Below are positions 1 to 7,972 of a DNA stretch of 11,036 bases, piece by piece. The stretch's first letter is position 1, and each line of letters opens with the position of its first letter. A model generated the notes under the pieces. The model did not search any database and was not told the origin of the DNA. It was given only the letters and a program-made list of their open reading frames with translations. Source of the stretch: Rickettsiales bacterium (lineage in GTDB: Bacteria > Pseudomonadota > Alphaproteobacteria > Rickettsiales > UBA1997); the NCBI GenBank assembly GCA_947441875.1, contig CANEUR010000018.1, forward strand, positions 1 through 11,036. The letters are read 5' to 3'. Both the position numbers and the translations under genes were made by a program.

Positions 1-902
1 ATTCTTCGCCACAATTAAGAAAGAAAAACCGCATCAAAACTATTGCCGCAACTTTGGCAATTGAAGGCAATAACCTCACCGAAGAGCAAATAACGGCAAT
101 TATTGCAGGGCAAAAAGTTTTAGGTAGTGCAAGAGAATTGGCCGAAGTTGCAGGAGCAATTTCTGCTTACGATGCCTTGCCAAATTTACAACCGCATAAA
201 ATTAGCGATTTGCTAAAAGCTCATAACTTAATGATGACAGGCATTTTGCTTGATGCCGGCAAATTTAGAAACAAAGCGGTTGGAATTCATAAAGGCAATA
301 AGGTTCATCATATTGCCCCGCCTGCACATCAGGTTTTTGGCTTGATGGCTAATTTATTAAGTTGGTTAAAAAAATCACCAGAACATCCATTAATTACCAG
401 CAGTGTTTTTCATTACGAATTTGAGTTTATTCATCCTTTCACCGATGGTAATGGTCGGTTAGGCAGGTTGTGGCAAACCTTGATTTTATCGAAGTGGCAC
501 TCGTTATTTTTGGCATTGCCACTGGAAAGTATTATAAAAGACAATCAAAAAAAATATTATCAAGCACTTGAAAAATCCGATAAAAATGGCAACAGCACAG
601 CTTTTATAGAATTTATGTTGCTTGCCATTAGCGAAACCCTAAATAAAAATATGTTATCTAAAAATATTTTGGCAAAAAATTCCCCCAAAAACACCCTAAT
701 AAATGCCCCCATAAATCCACAAAAAACCCCTGATGCTATTTTAATGTTAATCAAAAACAACCCCAAAATCACCTATCAGCAAATTGCCGATATTTTGCAA
801 AAAAATTTACGCACAATTGGCAGATCTATCGCTTTGTTGCAAAAAAACCAAAAATTAACAAGAGTTGGCCCAAATAAAACAGGCCATTGGCAAATCAATT
901 AA
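1..902 (+). CDS. Fic-domain protein (probable AMP transferase) with C-terminal winged helix, 5'-partial
   Basis: Fic enzymes usually transfer AMP from ATP to a hydroxyl group of a target protein. The frame is open to the left edge (first complete codon at 3), so the true start is outside. A TTG at 54 is not a credible start because it would cut through TLAIEG (codons at 51-68), which fits the (S/T)xxxE(G/N) inhibitory-helix motif of self-inhibited Fic proteins. The catalytic motif HPFTDGNGRLGR, with its His, the phosphate-binding loop and the Arg, lies at 432-467 and looks intact. The last 60 or so residues (about 718-899) read as a winged helix-turn-helix, common at the C-terminus of this Fic subgroup and suggesting DNA binding or autoregulation. 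The gene ends with TAA 12 nt before hsdR, so the two are probably cotranscribed; fic genes are often found inside type I restriction loci. The target is unknown. The family call is secure, the AMPylation activity is inferred. Confidence 0.93.
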   Translation, partial: SSPQLRKKNRIKTIAATLAIEGNNLTEEQITAIIAGQKVLGSARELAEVAGAISAYDALPNLQPHKISDLLKAHNLMMTGILLDAGKFRNKAVGIHKGNKVHHIAPPAHQVFGLMANLLSWLKKSPEHPLITSSVFHYEFEFIHPFTDGNGRLGRLWQTLILSKWHSLFLALPLESIIKDNQKKYYQALEKSDKNGNSTAFIEFMLLAISETLNKNMLSKNILAKNSPKNTLINAPINPQKTPDAILMLIKNNPKITYQQIADILQKNLRTIGRSIALLQKNQKLTRVGPNKTGHWQIN

Positions 903-914
903 TAAAATCTAAAA

Positions 915-3900
915 ATGACTATACACACTAAAACAATCGCCGAATCAAATAATTTTATTGTTCTTGATAAATACATAAAGCAATGCGATTCTGCCACAGG
1001 CCATCAAAGCGAAAATGATTTAGAGCAAGAACTTGTTAATGATTTGGTAAATCAAGGTTATGAATTTTTGCCAAATCTAAACTCGCCCCAAGATATGCTT
1101 GCCAATGTTAAAGTGCAGTTAGAGCAGCTAAATAAGGTTAATTTTTCTCAAAGCGAATGGTTGCGTTTTGTAGAAACTTATTTAAACAAGCCAAGCGATG
1201 GCATTGTTGAAAAAACCACAAAAATTCACAATGATTATATTTATGATTTTGTGTTTGATGATGGGAAGATTGTTAACATTTATTTGTTTGATAAAAATAA
1301 CTTGAGCAGTAATAAATTGCAAGTAATCAAGCAATTCGAGCAAATCGGCAAACAGCTTAATCGTTATGATGTGACTATTTTGGTTAATGGTTTGCCTTTG
1401 GTGCAAATTGAGTTAAAAAAAAGAAGCATTGCCATACGTGAGGCTTTTAATCAAGTTCATCGCTACAGCAAAGAAAGTTTTAACTCTGATAATTCTTTAT
1501 ATAAATTTTTGCAGATTTTTGTAATTTCTAACGGCACTTACAGTCGTTATTTTGCCAACACAACCAAACGCAATAAAAACAGTTTTGATTTTACCATTAA
1601 TTGGGCAAAATCTGATAATGAACGAATCTTTGATTTAAAAGATTTCACAGCAACATTTTTTCAGAAAAATACTTTGCTTAATGTGCTTTTTAATTACTCG
1701 GTTTTTGATACTAGCAATAATTTGTTGGTGATGCGACCCTATCAAATTGCTGCTTGCGAACGAGTGTTGTGGAAAATCAAAAGCTCTCATCAGGCAAAAA
1801 ATTGGAGCAATACTCAAAGTGGCGGATACATTTGGCACACCACTGGCTCGGGCAAAACTTTAACCAGCTTTAAGGTGGCGCAAATTGCAACAAAACTAGA
1901 TTTTATCGATAAAGTATTTTTTGTGGTTGATCGTAAAGATTTAGATTATCAAACAATGAAAGAATATCAAAGGTTTTCGCCAGATAGTGTTAACGGCTCT
2001 AATAGCACCGCAGGCTTAAAACAAAATATTGAAAAAGATGATAATAAAATTATTGTAACCACTATTCAAAAGCTTAACAACCTAATAAAAACCGAAGAAG
2101 ATCTGGCAATTTACAGCAAGCAAGTGGTGTTTATTTTTGATGAGTGTCATCGTAGCCAATTTGGCGAGGCTCAAAAAAACATAAAAGAGAAATTCAAAAA
2201 ATTTTACCAATTTGGTTTTACGGGCACACCGATTTTCGGTGATGACATCGTAGAGGGAAGATTGATTCGCAAAGGAAATGCCTTGGGTGCCGAAACCACA
2301 GCAAGTGTGTTTGGTTGCCAGTTGCATTCTTATGTTATTACCGATGCTATACGTGACGAAAAAGTGCTTAAGTTTAAAGTAGATTACAACGATGTGAGCC
2401 CCAAGTTTAAAGACATTGAGAGCGAGCAAGATGAGAAAAAATTAAGTTCTGCCGAAGCTAAACAAGCCTTGCTTCATCCAGAAAGAATCAGAGAAATATC
2501 GCAATATATTTTAAAAAATTTTCACTATAAAACCCATCGCTTGCAAGTTGCTAATAAAGGCTTTAATGCTATGTTTGCGGTAAGCAGTGTGCAGGCGGCC
2601 AAGCTTTACTATGAAACTTTAAATAATTTACAAAAAGATAGCGATAAAAAGTTAAAAATTGCTACAATTTTTTCATTTGCGGCCAATGAAGAGCAATCTT
2701 TTGCAGGCGAAATTCAAGACGAAAGTTTTGATGTTTCTGCCATGAATAGCAGTGCAAAAGAATTTTTAACCTCGGCCATTAAAGATTATAACGATTTATT
2801 TAAAACTAATTATAATGTTGATAGTAAAAGTTTTGAAAATTATTATAAAGATTTGGCTAAAAGAGTGAAGGCGCAAGAAGTAGATTTGCTGATTGTGGTG
2901 GGTATGTTTCTTACTGGTTTTGATGCTCCAACTCTTAACACTTTGTTTGTTGATAAAAATTTAAGATATCACGGCTTGTTGCAGGCTTATTCAAGAACCA
3001 ACCGAATTTATGATGCTACAAAAACTTTTGGAAATATTGTGAGTTTTCGTAATTTAGAGCAGGCTACGATTGATGCCATTACCCTGTTTGGCGATGAAAA
3101 TACTAAAAATGTGGTGCTAGAAAAAAGCTATAAAGAATATATGGAAGGCTTTAGCGATGCCACAAAAGATAAGGTAAAGGGCTTTATTGAGGTGGTAGCA
3201 GAATTAGAAAAAAATTTTCCAAATCCTGAAGCTATCAAAAAAGAAGCCGATAAACAAGCTTTTGTTAAATTGTTTGGCGAATATTTGCAAATAGAAAATG
3301 TGCTACAAAACTACGATGAATTTGCCAGCCTTAAAGCAATGCAAAACCTCAATATAAATGATGCTGTGGCGGTTGAAAATTTCAAAGCAGAGCATCGTTT
3401 AAGTGATGAAGATTTAATTGCTTTTAAGGCAATCAAAATTCCATCAGAACGAAAAATGCAAGATTATTGCTCAACTTATAATGACATAAGAGATTGGCTT
3501 CGAGAAGAAAAAGCTGGCAATGAAAAAGAAAAATCAGTGATAGATTGGAGCGAGGTGGTGTTTGAAGTTGATTTGTTAAAATCGCAAGAAATCAATTTAG
3601 ATTATATTTTAGAGCAGATTTTTGAGAGTAACAAAAAAATTCAAGATAAAACCGCTTTAATTGAAAATGTGCAAAGAATGATTAGATCAAGCTTTGGCAA
3701 TCGAGCAAAAGAAAGCTTGGTGGTTGAGTTTATCAATCAAACCGATCTCGATAAAATTGCCGATAAAGCTAGTGTGATTGAGGCTTTCTATGAATTTGCT
3801 AAAGCAAAGCAATTACACGAAGCCGAAGAATTAATTAATGCTGAAAATTTAAATAAAGAATCTGCAAGGCGTTATATTTTGGTTTCAATTAAGCAAGAAT

Positions 3901-4046
3901 ATGCTAGCGATAACGGAACCGATCTTGACGATATTTTGCCGAAAATGAGCCCGCTAAACCCACAATATCTAACTAAAAAACAAAGTGTTTTACAAAAAAT
4001 CTCTGCCTTTGTAGAAAAATTTAAAGGCATTGGCGGCAAAATTTAG
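915..4046 (+). CDS. hsdR: Type I restriction enzyme R subunit (EcoR124I/type IC-like HsdR)
   Basis: This is the motor and nuclease subunit of a type I restriction-modification complex. With HsdM2-HsdS it translocates unmodified DNA using ATP and cuts it. At 1043 residues it is full length for the family. The N-terminal PD-(D/E)xK nuclease is visible as D152 followed by E166-L-K168 in YDVTILVNG...QIELKKR. The superfamily 2 motor follows: Walker A TGSGKT at 310-315, DECH at 409-412, TGTP at 436-439, and the late helicase motif with SRTNR around residues 690-700. The C-terminal helical region that docks on HsdM closes with SPLNPQYLTKKQ and a FVEKFKGIGGKI end, closely resembling EcoR124I HsdR as I remember it. 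Compared with that protein there seems to be a short insertion just after TGTPIF. The start ATG lacks a clear Shine-Dalgarno. All motor and nuclease residues are present, so it should be active if hsdM and hsdS, absent here, exist upstream. It ends with TAG. Confidence 0.97.
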   Translation: MTIHTKTIAESNNFIVLDKYIKQCDSATGHQSENDLEQELVNDLVNQGYEFLPNLNSPQDMLANVKVQLEQLNKVNFSQSEWLRFVETYLNKPSDGIVEKTTKIHNDYIYDFVFDDGKIVNIYLFDKNNLSSNKLQVIKQFEQIGKQLNRYDVTILVNGLPLVQIELKKRSIAIREAFNQVHRYSKESFNSDNSLYKFLQIFVISNGTYSRYFANTTKRNKNSFDFTINWAKSDNERIFDLKDFTATFFQKNTLLNVLFNYSVFDTSNNLLVMRPYQIAACERVLWKIKSSHQAKNWSNTQSGGYIWHTTGSGKTLTSFKVAQIATKLDFIDKVFFVVDRKDLDYQTMKEYQRFSPDSVNGSNSTAGLKQNIEKDDNKIIVTTIQKLNNLIKTEEDLAIYSKQVVFIFDECHRSQFGEAQKNIKEKFKKFYQFGFTGTPIFGDDIVEGRLIRKGNALGAETTASVFGCQLHSYVITDAIRDEKVLKFKVDYNDVSPKFKDIESEQDEKKLSSAEAKQALLHPERIREISQYILKNFHYKTHRLQVANKGFNAMFAVSSVQAAKLYYETLNNLQKDSDKKLKIATIFSFAANEEQSFAGEIQDESFDVSAMNSSAKEFLTSAIKDYNDLFKTNYNVDSKSFENYYKDLAKRVKAQEVDLLIVVGMFLTGFDAPTLNTLFVDKNLRYHGLLQAYSRTNRIYDATKTFGNIVSFRNLEQATIDAITLFGDENTKNVVLEKSYKEYMEGFSDATKDKVKGFIEVVAELEKNFPNPEAIKKEADKQAFVKLFGEYLQIENVLQNYDEFASLKAMQNLNINDAVAVENFKAEHRLSDEDLIAFKAIKIPSERKMQDYCSTYNDIRDWLREEKAGNEKEKSVIDWSEVVFEVDLLKSQEINLDYILEQIFESNKKIQDKTALIENVQRMIRSSFGNRAKESLVVEFINQTDLDKIADKASVIEAFYEFAKAKQLHEAEELINAENLNKESARRYILVSIKQEYASDNGTDLDDILPKMSPLNPQYLTKKQSVLQKISAFVEKFKGIGGKI

Positions 4047-4425
4047 AAAATGCAAAAAATAATTAAAAACATTGTATTATTAAAAATAAAGTAATTAAAC
4101 ATTTCGACAAGTTTAAAAACCGATTTAACTAATGCAAATTTGAGAAAATTATGAATAACATTAATGTGTTGATTTATCAAGGAAAAAAAGCGAAGAGTAG
4201 TTGGATGAAAAAAGCAATTTGCAAAAAATGCAAATTGCAAATTCGGATAAGTTGGTAACTTTTTATAGTCTTGATCTAATAATAGCTGTTGGCTATCGTG
4301 TAAATTCTTTACGTGCTACACAATACTGCAAATAAAATCAAACAAGATAAATAAATCTAGATAAAATCAATATCAATTTTGTATTAAACTCAAAATTATT
4401 TTATTGAAACTGCTTTATATCATTT
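4047..4425. other. Intergenic gap between convergent transcription units
   Basis: About 380 nt very rich in A and T separate the hsdR stop from the trpA stop. The only well-supported element is the minus-strand hairpin with T-run at about 4208-4238. A 35-codon ORF on the plus strand (ATG at 4151, ending in TAA near 4258) overlaps this hairpin; it is Lys-rich, has no recognisable domain and is probably chance. I see no tRNA, no T-loop consensus and no convincing protein remnant. No obvious plus-strand terminator for hsdR is visible. Confidence 0.6.
4208..4238 (-). terminator. Probable rho-independent terminator for the aspS-trpA operon
   Basis: GCAATTTGC at 4214-4222 and GCAAATTGC at 4230-4238 form a perfect 9-bp inverted repeat with a 7-nt loop. 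On the minus strand the stem is followed directly by TTTTTT (plus-strand A-run at 4208-4213), the arrangement of an intrinsic terminator. On the plus strand no T-run follows, so it should act mainly on minus-strand transcripts. It lies about 190 nt beyond the trpA stop. The stem is weak in G+C, which lowers confidence. Confidence 0.6.
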
Positions 4426-5235
4426 CTACTCTATAATGGAAATGGCACTATTTATTTCGCTGATAAAATTGCTAATTTCTGGGGTGAGATTTTGGCAATC
4501 GCTTGGCAGTTGGGCGATTTTTTCAACCAATGCCGAGCCAACAACAATGCCATCTGCACCAATATTAGCAAATTCTTGGGCTTGCATGCTATTTTTAATG
4601 CCAAAACCAACCACAATTGGTAAATTAGTAATTTGTTTTAATTGCTCAATTTGTAAAACATTATTAGATGCTTTAGCTTGTTTGGTGCCTGTAATTCCGG
4701 CAAGCGAAATTAAATAGGCAAAGCCACTAGTGTTTTGTAAAATTTGTTTTGCTCTATTAATTGGGGTGGCAGGAGAAATTAAATTAATAAAATCAAGCTG
4801 TGCTAATTTAATAAAATCAAGTATCTCGTTTTGCTCTTCAAGTGGCGAATCTACAATTAAAACTCCATCTGCCCCTGCTTTTTTAATATCGAAAAAAACC
4901 TGCTCTAAACCATATTTTAAAATTGGGTTAAAATAGCTCATCAGCACAATTGGAGTGCTCTGATTTTGCTGGCGAAAATCGGCAATTAAATTAAGAGTTT
5001 TTGCTAATGTTGCCCCCGATTGCACCGCTCTTTTACTAGCCATTTCAATAATAGGGCCATCGCCTGACGGATCTAAAAAAGGCATTCCAACTTCAATTAT
5101 ATTTACTCCTAATTTTGGCATAGCTAACATAGTGGTAAGAGTTGCCTGATAAGAAGGATCGCCAGCACATAAATAGGCAACAAAAGCAGGCTTGCTTTGT
5201 TGTTTTAATTGTAAAAAAGTTTGAGAAATTCTCAT
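4426..5235 (-). CDS. trpA: Tryptophan synthase alpha subunit
   Basis: TrpA cleaves indole-3-glycerol phosphate to indole and glyceraldehyde-3-phosphate, and indole is channelled to TrpB. At 269 residues it has the usual length of this TIM-barrel protein. The catalytic pair is placed as expected: E48 in IIEVGMPF and D59 in DGP (E. coli Glu49 and Asp60). The closing loop LAGITGTK and the phosphate-binding GFGIKN and GSALV segments are present. Loop 2 reads PFLDPSGDGP, where most homologues have FSDPxADGP, and the later segment VDSPLEE differs from the usual D(L/V)PPEE. These look like drift or adaptation, because no catalytic residue is lost. The start overlaps the trpB stop by 4 nt, and a GGGAG motif 7 nt upstream supports it. 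It is the last gene of the operon and ends with TAG. Confidence 0.96.
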   Translation of the reverse strand: MRISQTFLQLKQQSKPAFVAYLCAGDPSYQATLTTMLAMPKLGVNIIEVGMPFLDPSGDGPIIEMASKRAVQSGATLAKTLNLIADFRQQNQSTPIVLMSYFNPILKYGLEQVFFDIKKAGADGVLIVDSPLEEQNEILDFIKLAQLDFINLISPATPINRAKQILQNTSGFAYLISLAGITGTKQAKASNNVLQIEQLKQITNLPIVVGFGIKNSMQAQEFANIGADGIVVGSALVEKIAQLPSDCQNLTPEISNFISEINSAISIIE

Positions 5236-6437
5236 AATTTTACTCCCAAAAAATTAGCCACAGTGTTAATGTCTTTATCGCCCCTGCCCGATAGATTAAC
5301 GATAATTGATTGATCTGGCCTCATGGTTTTCGCTAATTTGCAGGCAAAAGCAATGCCGTGAGCCGATTCAAGTGCAGGAATGATACCTTCGGTTTTGCAT
5401 AGCAATTGAAAGCATTCTAAAGCTTCATCATCGGTGGCAGAAACATACTGCACTCTGCCAATTGAGTGTAAATAAGCATGTTCTGGACCTATTCCGGGGT
5501 AATCTAAGCCTGCTGAAATAGAGTGTGTATCGTGAATTTGCCCATCTGCGTTTTGTAAGAAAAAAGTTTTGTTGCCGTGTAAAACCGCCTTGGTGCCTTT
5601 GCTAATAGATGCCGAGTGCAAGCCAGATTCAATGCCTTTGCCACCTGCTTCTACTCCATACATTGCTACTTGGTTATCGTTAATAAAATCGTAAAATAAA
5701 CCAAGAGCATTTGAGCCACCACCAATGCAGGCAACTAAAGCATCGGGCAGGTTTTGTTGCAGGGCTAAAATTTGTTGTTTTGCTTCTTTGCCAATTATTG
5801 AGTGAAAATCGCGCACCATTTGTGGATATGGATGCGGACCAGTTACCGTGCCAAGCAAATAGTAGGTTTTTTCAGGGTTGGCAACCCAATCGCGCATTGC
5901 TTCATTGATGGCATTTTTTAGGCTTTTTGAGCCAGTTTCTACCGCCTTTACTTCGGCTCCTAAAAGTTTCATGCGAAAAACATTTGGGGCTTGTCTGGCA
6001 ATATCTTTTGCCCCCATATAAATAGTGCAAGGCAACGAAAACAAAGCACAAACGGTAGCAGTGGCAACTCCGTGTTGCCCCGCCCCTGTTTCGGCGATGA
6101 TGCGTGTTTTACCCATTTTTTTGGCAAGTAAAATTTGCCCTAAACAGTTATTGATTTTATGTGAACCAGTGTGGTTTAGTTCGTCTCTTTTTAAATAAAT
6201 TTTTGCTCCACCGTAATGTTTAGTGAGTTTATTTGCTAAATATAGCGGGCTTGGCCTACCAATGTAGTGAGTAAAATAGTAATTTAATTCTTGCCAAAAT
6301 TGAGGATCGTTCTTGATTTCTGCATAGTTTTGCTGTAGCTCTAATACTGCTGGCATTAAGGTTTCGGCAACATAAGCTCCGCCAAATTCACCAAATTTAC
6401 CTTGTTTATTTGGTTGTTGATAAAAAGAATTAAGCAT
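5232..6437 (-). CDS. trpB: Tryptophan synthase beta subunit
   Basis: TrpB is the PLP enzyme that condenses indole with L-serine to give tryptophan, working as an alpha2beta2 complex with TrpA in the cytoplasm. The 401 residues match the family length. The PLP lysine is K94 in HTGSHKIN, the catalytic glutamate is E116 in ETGAGQHG, and the PLP-phosphate loop GGGSN is at 239-243. The C-terminal SGRGDKD motif is also present. The start ATG is 1 nt after the ccmB stop. The stop is TGA inside the trpB-trpA ATGA overlap, a classic translational-coupling arrangement. If UGA were read as Trp, the protein would gain only nine more residues before a TAA, so this junction leans toward UGA still acting as a stop but does not prove it. 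The natural C-terminus FLGVKL fits a stop here. No trpF or other trp gene is adjacent. Confidence 0.98.
   Translation of the reverse strand: MLNSFYQQPNKQGKFGEFGGAYVAETLMPAVLELQQNYAEIKNDPQFWQELNYYFTHYIGRPSPLYLANKLTKHYGGAKIYLKRDELNHTGSHKINNCLGQILLAKKMGKTRIIAETGAGQHGVATATVCALFSLPCTIYMGAKDIARQAPNVFRMKLLGAEVKAVETGSKSLKNAINEAMRDWVANPEKTYYLLGTVTGPHPYPQMVRDFHSIIGKEAKQQILALQQNLPDALVACIGGGSNALGLFYDFINDNQVAMYGVEAGGKGIESGLHSASISKGTKAVLHGNKTFFLQNADGQIHDTHSISAGLDYPGIGPEHAYLHSIGRVQYVSATDDEALECFQLLCKTEGIIPALESAHGIAFACKLAKTMRPDQSIIVNLSGRGDKDINTVANFLGVKL
5243..5247 (-). promoter_or_regulatory. Shine-Dalgarno-like site for trpA
   Basis: On the minus strand GGGAG sits 7 nt upstream of the trpA ATG, inside the last codons of trpB. 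It is the only clear Shine-Dalgarno-like motif seen in front of an operon gene in this window; the others start after A/T-rich sequence and probably rely on coupling or leaderless-like initiation. It supports the chosen trpA start. Confidence 0.5.
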
Positions 6438-6438
6438 A

Positions 6439-7080
6439 TTAAACCGCCAATAATTTAACTATTTTTGTTGTGGCAAAAGTAGTTGTAGTTAAAATAAAAC
6501 AAGAAATTGCCAGCAAAACTTGGTAGTTTTGCCAAAAGTTATCATTAAAAGCCAAATAAGATAATAGTAAAATTGGTAAAATAAGAGGCAAGGCAATGAT
6601 AGCCATATAGCCTAATGAACGAAAATTATTTGCCAAAACTCCAGACATAGCGGCAATAAAACTGATGGTTAAAGTAGAAATAGCAATAATTGCTAGTATT
6701 TTAGCAATATTTAGTAGGCTAAAATTTTGCAATATTGCTAAAAACAATGCGCCTGCAATCATAGGAAAAACCACTCCAAGCCAGCTTGCTAAAATTTTTG
6801 CCAAGATAAATTTTTCAAAATTACTAAAAAGCAACAGCATTTGCTCAATTGTGCCATCAGAAATATCGGTGTGACAAAAGTTTTGAAAAAAACCTAAAAT
6901 TACTAACAAAGATGAAAGAATAGTAGCAAGTAAAAACAGATTTTGTTGGTTAATGCTAGTTGCTTGGTGTAAAAACTGAAAGATCACTAAAAAAACCACA
7001 AAAAATAATAAATTAACCATAAATTGCTGAGATTTAAACCATAAATTGTTAATTTCGTAAGCAATTATAGTAAAAAACAT
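6439..7080 (-). CDS. ccmB: Haem exporter protein CcmB (cytochrome c maturation)
   Basis: CcmB is the membrane subunit of the CcmABCD system that loads haem onto the periplasmic chaperone CcmE during c-type cytochrome assembly. The 213 residues form about six hydrophobic helices, roughly at 20-38, 48-66, 94-117, 124-150, 156-176 and 186-206. The family-specific cytoplasmic segment after helix 2 is readable as DISDGTIEQMLLL (residues 72-84), matching the D-L-x-D-G-S/T-x-E-Q-x-x-L pattern of CcmB, and the protein ends with the typical FAT-containing helix. Its ATPase partner ccmA is not next to it, unlike the usual ccmAB order. Here it is the fourth gene of the operon, 2 nt after rmlA and 1 nt before trpB. 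The call rests on topology and the conserved segment and is fairly secure. Confidence 0.9.
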   Translation of the reverse strand: MFFTIIAYEINNLWFKSQQFMVNLLFFVVFLVIFQFLHQATSINQQNLFLLATILSSLLVILGFFQNFCHTDISDGTIEQMLLLFSNFEKFILAKILASWLGVVFPMIAGALFLAILQNFSLLNIAKILAIIAISTLTISFIAAMSGVLANNFRSLGYMAIIALPLILPILLLSYLAFNDNFWQNYQVLLAISCFILTTTTFATTKIVKLLAV

Positions 7081-7082
7081 AG

Positions 7083-7967
7083 CTAAATAGTAGTTAAGAT
7101 TGATTCGAGATATTTACGATAGTCGGAGTTTGTTTTATATTTTTGGCACAACTTGATAAACTGTTCTTGATTGATAAAATTTTGCTGGTAAGCAATTTCT
7201 TCGAGGCAGGCAATTTTTAAACCTTGTCTTTTTTCGATAGTTTGAATAAAGCTTGCCGATTCTAGCAAAGAATCAGGTGTGCCAGCATCAAGCCAAGCAA
7301 AACCTCTGCCTAATTTGACTACACCCAAAGATTTTTGTTGTAAATAAACATTATTAACATCGGTAATTTCTAGCTCGCCTCTGGCTGATGGCTTGAGATT
7401 TTTGGCAATTTCAACAACCTCATTATTATAAACATAAAAACCAGTTACTGCCCAATTTGATTTTGGCTGAGTTGGTTTTTCAACAATTGAAACTGCTATA
7501 TTATTAGATAATTCAACCACTCCATAACGAGCAGGATCGGAAACTTGATAAGCAAAAATCATTGCCTTGCATTGATGAGAAGTAAAAGATGCAATATGCT
7601 GATGAAAGTTTTTAAAATAAAAATCGGAGCCGTAAAAAATATTGTCGCCCAAAATTAAACAAACCGAGCTTTTGCCAATAAATTTTTCGCCAACCACAAA
7701 GGCTTCGGCAATACCGCCAGGTTTTTCTTGCACTGCATATTGTAATTTTAGCCCAAAATCTGAACCATCTCCTAAAAATTTGCTAATGTTTGGAGTATCA
7801 GAAGGAGTGCTGATAATTAAAATTTCGGTGATACCAATATTCATAAGATTCGCAAGTGGATAGCAAATCATTGGTTTATCATAAACTGGTAATAATTGTT
7901 TGCTGATAATATTAGTAAGCGGGGCTAACCTAGTGCCACTTCCTCCTGCTAAAATGATGCCTTTCAT
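7083..7967 (-). CDS. rmlA: Glucose-1-phosphate thymidylyltransferase RmlA
   Basis: RmlA joins dTTP and glucose-1-phosphate to give dTDP-glucose, the first step toward dTDP-L-rhamnose and related surface sugars. The 294 residues match the short RmlA type. The nucleotidyltransferase signature GGSGTRLAPLT is at 8-18, followed by the SKQLLPVYDKPM segment, EKPGGIAEAF at 81-90 and the metal-binding Asp in GDNIFYG (D108). Further on, VEKP, TGFYVY, GELEITDVN and WLDAGT are conserved sugar-binding segments. It is complete from the ATG 5 nt after panD to a TAG 2 nt before ccmB. The usual partners rmlB, rmlC and rmlD are not beside it, so the final sugar cannot be stated from this window. Confidence 0.96.
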   Translation of the reverse strand: MKGIILAGGSGTRLAPLTNIISKQLLPVYDKPMICYPLANLMNIGITEILIISTPSDTPNISKFLGDGSDFGLKLQYAVQEKPGGIAEAFVVGEKFIGKSSVCLILGDNIFYGSDFYFKNFHQHIASFTSHQCKAMIFAYQVSDPARYGVVELSNNIAVSIVEKPTQPKSNWAVTGFYVYNNEVVEIAKNLKPSARGELEITDVNNVYLQQKSLGVVKLGRGFAWLDAGTPDSLLESASFIQTIEKRQGLKIACLEEIAYQQNFINQEQFIKLCQKYKTNSDYRKYLESILTTI

Positions 7968-7972
7968 AGTTT

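Noticed and set aside
54..56. TTG as the start of the Fic gene
   Set aside because: The frame is open to the left edge and the upstream residues belong to the Fic inhibitory-helix region, so the gene is cut by the window.
4151..4258. 35-codon plus-strand ORF after hsdR
   Set aside because: It is short, Lys-rich, has no recognisable domain and overlaps the terminator hairpin.
4297..4321. Small inverted repeats that might form an RNA element
   Set aside because: Stems of 5 bp are expected by chance in sequence this rich in A and T, and no T-run or known motif accompanies them.
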